Positions 5,991-12,813 of a stretch of 12,813 nt of DNA are shown piece by piece. The DNA is taken from positions 1-12,813 of the forward strand of contig JBOGTU010000013.1 in assembly GCA_050695655.1 (NCBI GenBank), in the 5' to 3' direction. Position 1 is the stretch's first letter. Each line of letters starts with the position of its first letter. Source of the DNA: DATKQD01 sp050695655 (lineage in GTDB: Bacteria; Chloroflexota; JAJPGV01). Below the pieces are notes generated by a model, which was not told the origin of the DNA, made no database searches, and saw only the letters and a program-made list of their open reading frames with translations. Position numbers and translations under genes: made by a program.

Positions 5991-6494
5991 GTGCGCTACG
6001 CGGTGGCCCTGGTGGTGCTGCTGGCCGAAGCTCTGCTGCAGGTGAGCGTGGTGTCGCGCATCACCTTGCTGGGGGTAACGGCCCAGTTGGTGCTGTTGAG
6101 CGTCATCTCCTGGAGCCTCATCCGCGGCCCGGCCGAAGGCATGTTCTGGGGCTTTGTCGGCGGCCTGCTGATTGACCTCGTGAGCGGCAGCCCGCTGGGA
6201 GTTTCGGCTTTTGCCATGGTGCTGGTAGCTGCCATCTGCGGGCTGAGCGGGCGCACGCTCTTCGGCAGCAACGTGCTCTTCCCCCTCGGCATGGTCTTCG
6301 CGGCAACCGGCGTGTACGTGCTGCTGTGCGGCTTTGTGCTGGCCACCCTGCACGACCCCACCAACTGGCCGGCTGTACTGCGCCAGGTGCTGCTGCCCAC
6401 GGCCATCGCCAACGCCGTGCTGGGCCTGGCCGTGTACCCCCTGGCCGTTTTCGTGAACAACCATACCCATGGCCAGCTGCGTATCAGCTTCTGA
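5991..6494 (+). CDS. mreD: Rod-shape-determining membrane protein MreD
   Basis: A 167-residue integral membrane protein from GTG 5991; a TTG at 5982, overlapping the mreC stop, would add three residues. At least five hydrophobic stretches are visible, including VALVVLLAEALLQVSV, LVLLSVISW, FWGFVGGLLIDLVSGSPLG, FAMVLVAAICGL and VYVLLCGFVLATL. The segment GMFWGFVGGLLIDLVSGSPLG matches the conserved G-x-x-G-x-x-DxxSGxxLG centre of MreD. It acts in the inner membrane with MreC and the RodA-PBP2 synthase. No Shine-Dalgarno is seen; translation probably depends on coupling to mreC, whose stop ends one base before the GTG. Assignment is strongly supported by position. Confidence 0.9.
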   Translation: MRYAVALVVLLAEALLQVSVVSRITLLGVTAQLVLLSVISWSLIRGPAEGMFWGFVGGLLIDLVSGSPLGVSAFAMVLVAAICGLSGRTLFGSNVLFPLGMVFAATGVYVLLCGFVLATLHDPTNWPAVLRQVLLPTAIANAVLGLAVYPLAVFVNNHTHGQLRISF

Positions 6495-6550
6495 TGGCTG
6501 CAAGAGCATGCCCAGTTGGGTGGGTGGCCGCGTGAGGGTGGCCGGCTGAC

Positions 6551-8665
6551 GTGGCGGGCGCCTTCGACCCTCTGGTATCGCTCTCGCGAGACGAGCACGA
6601 CGCGACGGAGCGCGAGCAGCGGCGGATTCACCGCCGGGTGCTGGGCTTTCGCATCGTCACGGTGGTGGCCTTCATCACGCTGGGTGTGAAGCTGTGGCAA
6701 ATGCAGATCGTCCAAACCGAGAAGTACGTAACGCAAGCCGTGCAGAACAGCGTGCGCACGCGCGGTGTGCCCGCGCTGCGCGGCGTGATCTATGACCGCA
6801 ACCACGTGCAACTCGTGTCGAACCAGGCCAGCTTCGACGTGCAGGTGAATCCACGGGACCTGCCAGCGCCGCGGGAAGATCAAGTGCTGGACCGGCTGGC
6901 GGCCCTGGTGAAGGTCGATCCCGCCAAAATGAAGGCGGCCGTGGACAAGCAGCGCCTGGACGACCCTAACCAGGGCGTGACTGTGGCCACCAGCATCCCG
7001 TGGGAAACACTGCTCAGCATTAAGGCCGATCGCGCGGTGCTGCCGGGCGTAGTGCCCGTGCCAACCACCATTCGCACCTACAAGGATGGGCCCACCCTGT
7101 CCAACATCCTCGGCTACGTCACATCCATCAGCCAGCGCGAATACTTGCAGCTTAAGCAGGCCGGCTATGCGCCGACCGACAAAATCGGCGCCGCCGGCGT
7201 GGAGAGCAGCTACGAGAAAGCCCTGCGTGGCAGCAGCGGATCGCAGCAGGTAGAAGTGGACGCCGGCGGCCGCCAGGTGCAACTGCTCTCGGAGGTGCCG
7301 CCGCAACCGGGCAAAAGCCTGCAGCTCAGCATTGACGCATCATTTCAGCAGGATGTGACGTCGTACCTGCGCGAAGGGCTGGACCGTGCACACTGCTACC
7401 AGGCTGCCGGCTTCAAGGAGGCCGTGTTCACTACCCACTGCTCGGCCCAGGCCAAGGCGCAGGCGGCGCGGCCCAAAGTGGATGGCGGGTATGGCGATGA
7501 GGGCGCGGCCGTGGTGATCGACGTGCACACGGGCGCCATCCTGGCGATGGCCGCCTTCCCCCAGTACGACAACAACGTGTTCAGCGGGCGCGCGGCGGAT
7601 CAGGCCAAGGCAGCAGCCGTGCTCACCAGCCATGCGGATCCGCTGATCGATCGGGCGCTTTCGGCTGTGGCACCGGGCTCCACCTTCAAGATGATCACCG
7701 CTTCGGCAGCCCTGCAGGACCATCTTGTGACCCCCAGCACCGAGATCTCGGTTCCCGCGGTGTGGCCCGGCATCTCCTTCTCCAACTGGGATGGCAAGGC
7801 GTACGCCAACATGACCGTGGTGGACGCCATCGCGCAGTCCAACGACATCTGGATGGGCGACATGGTGGCCGGGGGCATCGGCGGCATCCGCGGGCTGGGG
7901 CCGGACCGGCTGGCCTGGTATGCGCATCAGTTCGGGCTGGGCCAGCCCCTGGGCTTGGACCTGCCGTTCGAGCAGAAGGGGCTCATCCCCACCACCACGT
8001 GGAAGGCCGCCAACTTCAGCGGCGATAATGCCCGCTGGTACACGGGAGACTCGCTGAACATGGCCATTGGGCAGGGCTTTGTGACCGCGACCACCCTGCA
8101 AATGGCTGATGTGGCCGCGGCGATTGCCAACGGCGGCAACCTCATGCAGCCGCGCGTGGGGAAGGCGTTACTGAAGTCGAACGGCACTCCGCTGCAAGTA
8201 TCGCCGCCCGTGGTGCTGCGGCGCGTGCCTGTGGACCCGAGCGTCATCCACACTGTGGCCAGCGGGATGCGCAAGGGCGTGTACACCGGGTCCTCCTACA
8301 AAACCAACCTGCGGGACTTGCAGGTGGCCGGCAAAACGGGCACGGCAGAATTCCAGGCTGGGGGCGGGCGCCTCGGGCTGGAGGCGTGGTGGGCCGGCTA
8401 CGCTCCCTACAACAACCCCCAGATCGCCGTCGGCGTGTGGATTCACGACGCGGGCGAGGGCGCGGACTTTGCCGTGCCGGTAGCTCGCCAAATACTTGCT
8501 CGCTACTTCCACGTCTCAGATGCGCGGCTGCAGTATGGCTGCGACACACCAGCCAGCACTCCCGCGGCGTGCGCGTCGTCCGTTCTCTGGCAGAAGACCT
8601 CGGGTTACTATCCCGACCAGCACGAGGAGCCGTCGGATAAGCACGATCCGCGCTTCCCGGCGTAA
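6551..8665 (+). CDS. mrdA: Penicillin-binding protein 2 (class B elongasome transpeptidase)
   Basis: A 704-residue class B PBP that cross-links peptidoglycan during elongation, partner of RodA. The order is: a cytoplasmic basic tail; one transmembrane helix (about 34-52, FRIVTVVAFITLGVKLWQM); the pedestal/dimerisation region with RGVIYDRN and GYVTSISQREY; then the transpeptidase domain from about 312. The active-site triads are S377-T-F-K380, S430-N-D432 (the SxD form also used by E. coli PBP2) and K595-T-G. The typical WAGYAP follows the KTG. Two features are unusual: an insertion just before GAAVVIDVHTGAILAMA with Cys282 and Cys297, and a C-terminal tail with Cys664 and Cys674. These are the only four cysteines in the protein. 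The GTG start has a modest AGGGTGG upstream. rodA begins 24 bases after the stop. Confidence 0.95.
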   Translation: MAGAFDPLVSLSRDEHDATEREQRRIHRRVLGFRIVTVVAFITLGVKLWQMQIVQTEKYVTQAVQNSVRTRGVPALRGVIYDRNHVQLVSNQASFDVQVNPRDLPAPREDQVLDRLAALVKVDPAKMKAAVDKQRLDDPNQGVTVATSIPWETLLSIKADRAVLPGVVPVPTTIRTYKDGPTLSNILGYVTSISQREYLQLKQAGYAPTDKIGAAGVESSYEKALRGSSGSQQVEVDAGGRQVQLLSEVPPQPGKSLQLSIDASFQQDVTSYLREGLDRAHCYQAAGFKEAVFTTHCSAQAKAQAARPKVDGGYGDEGAAVVIDVHTGAILAMAAFPQYDNNVFSGRAADQAKAAAVLTSHADPLIDRALSAVAPGSTFKMITASAALQDHLVTPSTEISVPAVWPGISFSNWDGKAYANMTVVDAIAQSNDIWMGDMVAGGIGGIRGLGPDRLAWYAHQFGLGQPLGLDLPFEQKGLIPTTTWKAANFSGDNARWYTGDSLNMAIGQGFVTATTLQMADVAAAIANGGNLMQPRVGKALLKSNGTPLQVSPPVVLRRVPVDPSVIHTVASGMRKGVYTGSSYKTNLRDLQVAGKTGTAEFQAGGGRLGLEAWWAGYAPYNNPQIAVGVWIHDAGEGADFAVPVARQILARYFHVSDARLQYGCDTPASTPAACASSVLWQKTSGYYPDQHEEPSDKHDPRFPA

Positions 8666-8689
8666 CGCTTCGGCTGTGGTGCGCGCGCG

Positions 8690-9814
8690 ATGCTGACTCG
8701 CCGCTGGACGATGTGGCGGCACTTCGATTACCTGCTGCTGCTCACGGCGGTGCTGCTGCTGGCATACGGCATCGTCATGGTGTACAGCGCCACCGCGACT
8801 CCAACCGGCCTGGCTCAGCCCGTTCTTTCCAGCCTCGCAGGACGCCAGGCGCTGTTCGGCGGCGCCGGCCTGGTGCTGCTGGTGATCGCGGCGGCTACGG
8901 ACTTCAAACGGGTGAACCAGCTGGCCTATCCTCTGTACGCACTGAACCTGCTGCTGCTCATGGCTGTGGCGGCCATTGGGCTGCGGTCGCACGGCGCGCA
9001 GCGCTGGATCAACGTCGCCTTCTTTGAGTTCCAGCCGTCGGAGCTGGCTAAGCTGCTGGTCATCATCACGTTAGGCAAGTTCCTGGCTGATCATCAGGAG
9101 AAGCTGCGGCAGTTCCGCTGGCTGCTGGCCTCCCTGGCGCTCGTAGGCGTGCCGATCGTGCTGGTGTACCTGCAGCCGGATTTCGGCACGGCCATGGTGC
9201 TGCTGGCGATTTGGGGTGGGATGGTGATCATGGCCGGCGCGCGCTGGCTGCACCTGGGGGTGCTGCTGGGTTGCGGTGGCGTGCTGGCGCCGCTGTTCTG
9301 GCAGGTGATGAAGCCGTACCAGCGCAGCCGCCTGCTCATCTTCCTGAACCCAGAGTCGGACCCATCGGGGCAGGGTTACAACATGATTCAGTCGCGCATC
9401 AGTATCGGCTCTGGGGGCTGGCTGGGCCAGGGCTTTGGACTGGGCACGCAGAGCCAGCTGGATTTTCTGAAGGTGCAGCAAACGGACTTCATCTTCGCCG
9501 TGCTGGGCGAGGAGCTCGGTTTCGTTGGGGCCATGGCGCTGTTTCTGCTGTTCATCATCCTGCTCTTCCGGGTGATTCGGGGCATCAGCGTGGCCAGCGA
9601 CGGCTTCGGCCGCACGGTGGCGGCGGGTATCGCCAGCATGCTGCTGTTCCAGATATTCGTAAATGTGGGCATGACGGTGGGCCTTATGCCGGTCACCGGC
9701 ATCCCGCTGCCCTTCATCAGCTACGGCCTCAGCAGCCTGCTCACCACCATGCTGGCGCTTGGCCTGCTGCAAAGCATCATCGTCTACAGCCAGCGCGGCG
9801 CCTGGGACGGGTGA
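8690..9814 (+). CDS. rodA: SEDS-family peptidoglycan glycosyltransferase RodA
   Basis: A 374-residue polytopic membrane protein that polymerises lipid II into glycan strands and works as a pair with the PBP2 encoded just upstream. About ten hydrophobic segments are visible from WRHFDYLLLLTAVLLLAYGIV onward. SEDS hallmarks present are GAQRWI, FEFQPSELAKLL, the essential Asp in YLQPDFGTA (D164), QSRISIGSGGWLGQGFG, DFIFAVLGEELGF and the closing GIPLPFISYGLSSLL. RodA rather than FtsW is supported by the mreBCD-mrdA context. ATG 8690 is taken as the start; an internal ATG at 8711, directly before WRHFDYLL, is also possible, and neither has a clear Shine-Dalgarno. Codons are strongly CTG/GTG biased, as in neighbouring genes. 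No terminator follows. Confidence 0.95.
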   Translation: MLTRRWTMWRHFDYLLLLTAVLLLAYGIVMVYSATATPTGLAQPVLSSLAGRQALFGGAGLVLLVIAAATDFKRVNQLAYPLYALNLLLLMAVAAIGLRSHGAQRWINVAFFEFQPSELAKLLVIITLGKFLADHQEKLRQFRWLLASLALVGVPIVLVYLQPDFGTAMVLLAIWGGMVIMAGARWLHLGVLLGCGGVLAPLFWQVMKPYQRSRLLIFLNPESDPSGQGYNMIQSRISIGSGGWLGQGFGLGTQSQLDFLKVQQTDFIFAVLGEELGFVGAMALFLLFIILLFRVIRGISVASDGFGRTVAAGIASMLLFQIFVNVGMTVGLMPVTGIPLPFISYGLSSLLTTMLALGLLQSIIVYSQRGAWDG

Positions 9815-9817
9815 AGT

Positions 9818-10096
9818 GAGTGGCGTGGCACTGAGCTCGTGGCGGGTCCGACGGCCCGAACTCAGCGCAAGCCGCTCTCTCCGCGGCGTGGCACAACTCC
9901 CGGAGCACAGCGGCAGCAGGCTTGTTGACTCGCCCACCTTGGTACAGATAGGCGAGCTCCAACGCCACGAATGGCGAAAGTCCTAACCCAACTGCTCGCG
10001 ATCCAGCCTGGCCTGAACGTCTCGTGCAATGCGTTTTTGCTCGCCGCCATACAGCCACACCAGCACGTGTGTATCCAGCAGGACTATGGCCGCCAC
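9818..10096 (-). pseudogene. Frameshifted and truncated PIN-domain (VapC-like) toxin remnant
   Basis: Reading the minus strand from GTG 10096 gives IVLLDTHVLVWLYGGEQKR and then RIARDVQARLDREQLG, a typical PIN opening with the first catalytic Asp, but a TAG at 9983-9985 stops it. Continuing one frame back gives LSPFVALELAYLYQGGRV and NKPAAAVLREL, the expected middle with the conserved Glu. The third frame then gives RERLALSSGRRTRHELSATPLTS, which could be the next stretch, ending at the rodA stop. The C-terminal catalytic TRDPFDRL segment is absent. The gene thus carries at least one, probably two frameshifts and has lost about its last third. It lies 13 bases inside the antitoxin's end, the usual antitoxin-toxin overlap. 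The toxin would have been an RNase; this copy is inactive if the sequence is right. Confidence 0.75.
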
Positions 10097-10275
10097 TCCC
10101 CCGACCAGTCGATGTGGATCACGTCATCAGGATTGCTCGCGAGGTAATCGTGATGCGCGATGACGCGGTCCAGCTTGGAGAGCTGGTCCGGTGGCATGAC
10201 TCGCAGACGCCGGCCCTTGCGGGTGACCTCTAACGGCACGCCCGTCTCACACTCCGTCCAGCAGTTCCGTACCAC
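10084..10275 (-). CDS. Phd/YefM-like antitoxin, N-terminus uncertain or lost
   Basis: From GTG 10275 the product is 63 residues. It contains CETGVPLEVTRKGRRLRV followed by MPPDQLSKLDRVIAHHDYL and ends VIHIDWSGEWRP. The E-TG-PLEVTRKG strand and the IDWS-EW end are typical of Phd/YefM-type antitoxins that precede PIN toxins, which is what follows here with a 13-base overlap. The open frame extends upstream to the TAA at 10330-10332 and reads SPASFGDVVRN, plausible antitoxin sequence, but has no ATG, GTG or TTG before 10275. Either the N-terminal DNA-binding part has been damaged or an unusual start (ATA 10320, ATT 10305, CTG 10302) is used. With its toxin decayed, the locus is probably a relic. 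Confidence 0.6.
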   Translation of the reverse strand: MVRNCWTECETGVPLEVTRKGRRLRVMPPDQLSKLDRVIAHHDYLASNPDDVIHIDWSGEWRP

Positions 10276-10341
10276 GTCGCCAAACGACGCTGGAGAGAGC
10301 AGAATCTCCGGACTCGATATGCTGCTTGCTTAGTCGCTTGG

Positions 10342-10370
10342 TTGACGGCCGCGGGCGGGCGGCGTATGCT
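10342..10370 (+). promoter_or_regulatory. Promoter of the tyrS leader
   Basis: TTGACG (10342-10347, five of six consensus bases), a 17-base spacer, then TATGCT (10365-10370). The expected start is about 10377, three bases before the double ATG of the leader reading frame and about 164 bases before tyrS. Divergent antitoxin remnant DNA lies immediately upstream. Confidence 0.7.
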
Positions 10371-10379
10371 GCACTGGCG

Positions 10380-10439
10380 ATGATGTGTGAGCGGTGGTAT
10401 GACGTGCGCGGTGCGGGCGTGGGGGGGCGAGCCCTCTAA
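10380..10439 (+). CDS. Putative 19-residue leader peptide upstream of tyrS
   Basis: Starting at tandem ATG codons the frame reads MMCERWYDVRGAGVGGRAL and stops at TAA 10437-10439. It begins about three bases after the predicted transcript start, so it would be translated from a leaderless message. It contains adjacent Trp and Tyr codons (TGG 10395, TAT 10398), and its second half forms the 5' arm of a long stem. Lying between a promoter and a terminator ahead of tyrosyl-tRNA synthetase, it fits a ribosome-sensed leader. Only one Tyr codon is present, fewer than in classic leader peptides, so the role is inferred. Confidence 0.4.
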   Translation: MMCERWYDVRGAGVGGRAL

Positions 10440-10463
10440 CAGCGCAGGCAGGCGTCCGCACCG
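10409..10463 (+). promoter_or_regulatory. Long GC-rich stem in the tyrS leader
   Basis: CGGTGCGGGCG (10409-10419) pairs with CGTCCGCACCG (10453-10463) over 11 bp, all Watson-Crick except one G-U. The 33-base loop holds the leader stop codon and a possible small GGG/CCC hairpin. A CCTCT (10433-10437 region) and a GCAGGCAGG (10445-10453) in the loop could pair with the arms of the terminator that starts five bases after the stem, so alternative folds are possible. Confidence 0.55.
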
Positions 10464-10467
10464 TATG

Positions 10468-10493
10468 AGCAGAGGTGGGTCCTCTGCTTTTTT
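10468..10493 (+). terminator. Intrinsic terminator (attenuator) before tyrS
   Basis: AGCAGAGG (10468-10475), loop TGGGT, CCTCTGCT (10481-10488) gives a perfect 8-bp stem running into six T residues (10488-10493). It points toward tyrS and ends 47 bases before its ATG. Because a strong promoter lies about 100 bases upstream on the same strand with no full gene between, it most likely controls read-through into tyrS; it would also stop transcripts arriving from rodA. No T-box consensus (TGGNACC) is found. Confidence 0.8.
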
Positions 10494-10540
10494 GTTTGCG
10501 CTCCACGCGTGGGGAACGATTCAGCAGGGAGGGTGAACAG

Positions 10541-11761
10541 ATGAGAGACAGCGCAGCCGGAGCGAACGTTTTTTCCGTGCTCGAAGAGCGCGGCTTCGTA
10601 TACCAGGCGTCGGATGCGGCCAGATTGAGGGTCGCGCTGGAGCAGCCGCGCACACTGTACTGGGGCATCGATCCGACGGCGCCCAGCCTGCATGTGGGCA
10701 ACCTGCTGGGCATCATGGCGGTGGCGCACTTCCAGCGCGCCGGGCATCGCGTCATTGGCCTGGTCGGCGGCGGGACCGCGTTGATCGGCGACCCGAGTGG
10801 CAAAACAAGTGTGCGGCCGGTGCTGACGCTGGAGGAGATCGCCACCAACCTGGATGGGCTGCGCCGCCAGCTGGAAGTGCACCTCGACTTCTCCTCCGGC
10901 CGTGCCCTGCTGTTGAACAACGCGGACTGGCTGACCGAGCTCAACTACATCGAGTTTCTGCGGGACATTGGCCGCCACTTCAGCGTGAACGCCATGCTTT
11001 CGGCAGAGGTGTACAAGACCCGGCTTGAGGCGGGTCTCAACTTCATTGAGTTGAATTACATGCTGCTCCAGGCCTACGACTTCCTGCACCTGTTCCGCGA
11101 GCTGCACTGTGAGCTGCAGGTAGGCGGCAGCGACCAGTGGAGCAACTGCCTGGCCGGCAACGACCTCATCCGCCGCACGGAGCACGCCGACACCCACACC
11201 CTGGTGTGGCCGTTGCTCTCCACCAGCTCCGGCGCCAAGATGGGTAAGACAGAGCGCGGCACGGTGTGGCTGGACGCGGGCCGCACCTCTCCCTACGACT
11301 TTTACCAGTATTGGATAAACACCGAGGATGCGGACGTTGAACGCTTCCTGGCGCTGTTCACCTTTTTACCCATGGGGCGAGTGCGCGAGCTGGGCCGCCT
11401 GCGCGAGGCCGAGCTGCGGGAGGCCAAGCGAGCGCTGGCCTGGGAGGTGACGGCGCAAGTGCACGGCGAGCCGGCCGCGCGGCAGGCAGAGGAAACGTCG
11501 GCCGCGCTCTTCTCGGGCGCGCCTGGCGCGGAGCACACACCAACATTCAGCGTAGCCGCGGCGACCCTGGCCGCCGGCGTGCCCGCGCACGAGCTTTTCG
11601 CCGATGCCTTTGGCAAGTCTCGCCGGGAAGCACGCGAAGTCGTCCGTGCCGGCGGCGCCTATGCGGATGGCCAGCCCGTGCAGCTGGGCCAGTTGATCTC
11701 CCGGCCGGCCCTCCTACGCTGGGGCAAGAAGGATTACCGGCAGATCAGCAGCATAGGCTGA
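10541..11761 (+). CDS. tyrS: Tyrosyl-tRNA synthetase
   Basis: A 406-residue class I aminoacyl-tRNA synthetase that charges tRNA-Tyr, at the usual bacterial length. The HIGH-type motif is HVGN (51-54) inside GIDPTAPSLHVGNLLGI. The tyrosine pocket and dimer region include NYMLLQAYDFLHLFRE and LQVGGSDQWSN. The KMSKS loop has the form KMGKT (233-237), followed by RGTVWLD, as in the Bacillus/TyrRS-S type. The C-terminal S4-like RNA-binding domain covers about 345-406 (SRREAREVVRAGGAYADGQ). ATG 10541 has a strong GGGAGGG (10528-10534) seven bases upstream; the open frame extends to 10475, but that part lies in the terminator. Expression is probably attenuated by the leader described upstream. It converges on ahcY. 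Confidence 0.97.
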   Translation: MRDSAAGANVFSVLEERGFVYQASDAARLRVALEQPRTLYWGIDPTAPSLHVGNLLGIMAVAHFQRAGHRVIGLVGGGTALIGDPSGKTSVRPVLTLEEIATNLDGLRRQLEVHLDFSSGRALLLNNADWLTELNYIEFLRDIGRHFSVNAMLSAEVYKTRLEAGLNFIELNYMLLQAYDFLHLFRELHCELQVGGSDQWSNCLAGNDLIRRTEHADTHTLVWPLLSTSSGAKMGKTERGTVWLDAGRTSPYDFYQYWINTEDADVERFLALFTFLPMGRVRELGRLREAELREAKRALAWEVTAQVHGEPAARQAEETSAALFSGAPGAEHTPTFSVAAATLAAGVPAHELFADAFGKSRREAREVVRAGGAYADGQPVQLGQLISRPALLRWGKKDYRQISSIG

Positions 11762-11769
11762 GCCGCTGG

Positions 11770-11812
11770 CGACCAGACCAGCCCTCGCCGGAACCCCCGC
11801 GAGAGCTGGTCG
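11770..11812. other. Two-tier stem-loop between convergent tyrS and ahcY
   Basis: An outer 7-bp stem CGACCAG (11770-11776) / CTGGTCG (11806-11812) encloses an inner CTCGC (11784-11788) / GCGAG (11799-11803) stem. It starts nine bases after the tyrS stop. There is no T-tract on either strand, so it may act as a 3'-end stabilising or Rho-assisted structure for either gene. Confidence 0.45.
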
Positions 11813-11841
11813 TTCGCCTCTGCTCGTCGCACATCTTCAGT

Positions 11842-11870
11842 CAGGCTGGGTCGTGGCGCCCAGGCTGGGT
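11842..11870. repeat. 10-bp direct repeat in the tyrS-ahcY gap
   Basis: CAGGCTGGGT occurs at 11842-11851 and again at 11861-11870, a 19-base period, in the 131-base convergent gap. It may be a coincidence of GC-rich sequence; no known binding site was recognised. Confidence 0.4.
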
Positions 11871-11892
11871 GTGCTGAGGCAGGGACCTCGGC

Positions 11893-12813
<921 letters not shown>

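Noticed and set aside
5996..7306. A 436-codon minus-strand open frame opposite mreD and mrdA
   Set aside because: Antisense shadow; the plus strand carries clear MreD and PBP2 features throughout.
9071..9937. A 288-codon minus-strand open frame opposite rodA
   Set aside because: Mostly an antisense shadow of rodA. Only its first few dozen codons, beyond the rodA stop, resemble PIN sequence and are treated as part of the toxin remnant.
9975..9995. Programmed -1 frameshift joining the two PIN frames at GGGTTAG
   Set aside because: No proper slippery heptamer is present in the zero frame, and a further frame change and loss of the C-terminal catalytic part indicate decay.
10440..10493. A T-box riboswitch upstream of tyrS
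   Set aside because: The GGTGGGTCC in the terminator resembles the T-box only loosely; the invariant TGGNACC and a stem I with specifier loop are absent and the leader (about 115 bases to the terminator) is too short.

Overview
The window is a high-GC bacterial chromosomal segment with mostly housekeeping genes. The complete mreB-mreC-mreD-PBP2-rodA cluster points to a rod-shaped bacterium with a peptidoglycan wall. High GC, frequent GTG/TTG starts and several genes whose -10 element lies almost on the start codon (leaderless or near-leaderless transcripts) would fit a Terrabacteria-type lineage such as Chloroflexota/Dormibacterota. That placement is inference; no marker gene fixes the taxon.

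Layout. (1) 1-1740, plus strand: the 3' end of a probable hemL (haem biosynthesis), then argH (last step of arginine synthesis). (2) 1735-3950, minus strand, accessory islet: a two-gene XRE regulator/four-helix membrane protein unit with its own promoter and a matched pair of inverted operator sites; a small membrane-anchored protein with an 11-residue coiled-coil repeat; a possible remnant of an HxlR-type regulator; and a LigB-superfamily extradiol dioxygenase. (3) 4009-9814, plus strand: a perfect TATAAT box followed by mreB, mreC, mreD, mrdA (PBP2) and rodA, tightly packed or overlapping, i.e. the whole elongasome module. (4) 9815-10275, minus strand: a decayed toxin-antitoxin locus (frameshifted, truncated PIN toxin plus a Phd/YefM-like antitoxin with an unclear start). 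(5) 10342-11761, plus strand: tyrS behind a leader with a strong promoter, a 19-codon reading frame containing Trp-Tyr, a long GC-rich stem and an intrinsic terminator before the gene, which looks like a transcription attenuator. (6) 11893 to the right edge, minus strand: ahcY (S-adenosylhomocysteinase), cut by the window edge and interrupted by one in-frame amber codon in its NAD-binding loop.

How the genes work together: MreB filaments, MreC/MreD and the RodA-PBP2 polymerase/transpeptidase pair form one machine for lateral wall synthesis. The other housekeeping genes (hemL, argH, tyrS, ahcY) are metabolically unrelated neighbours. The most interesting points are the tyrS leader, the ahcY nonsense codon, the XRE operator/promoter architecture, and four paired extracytoplasmic cysteines in PBP2.
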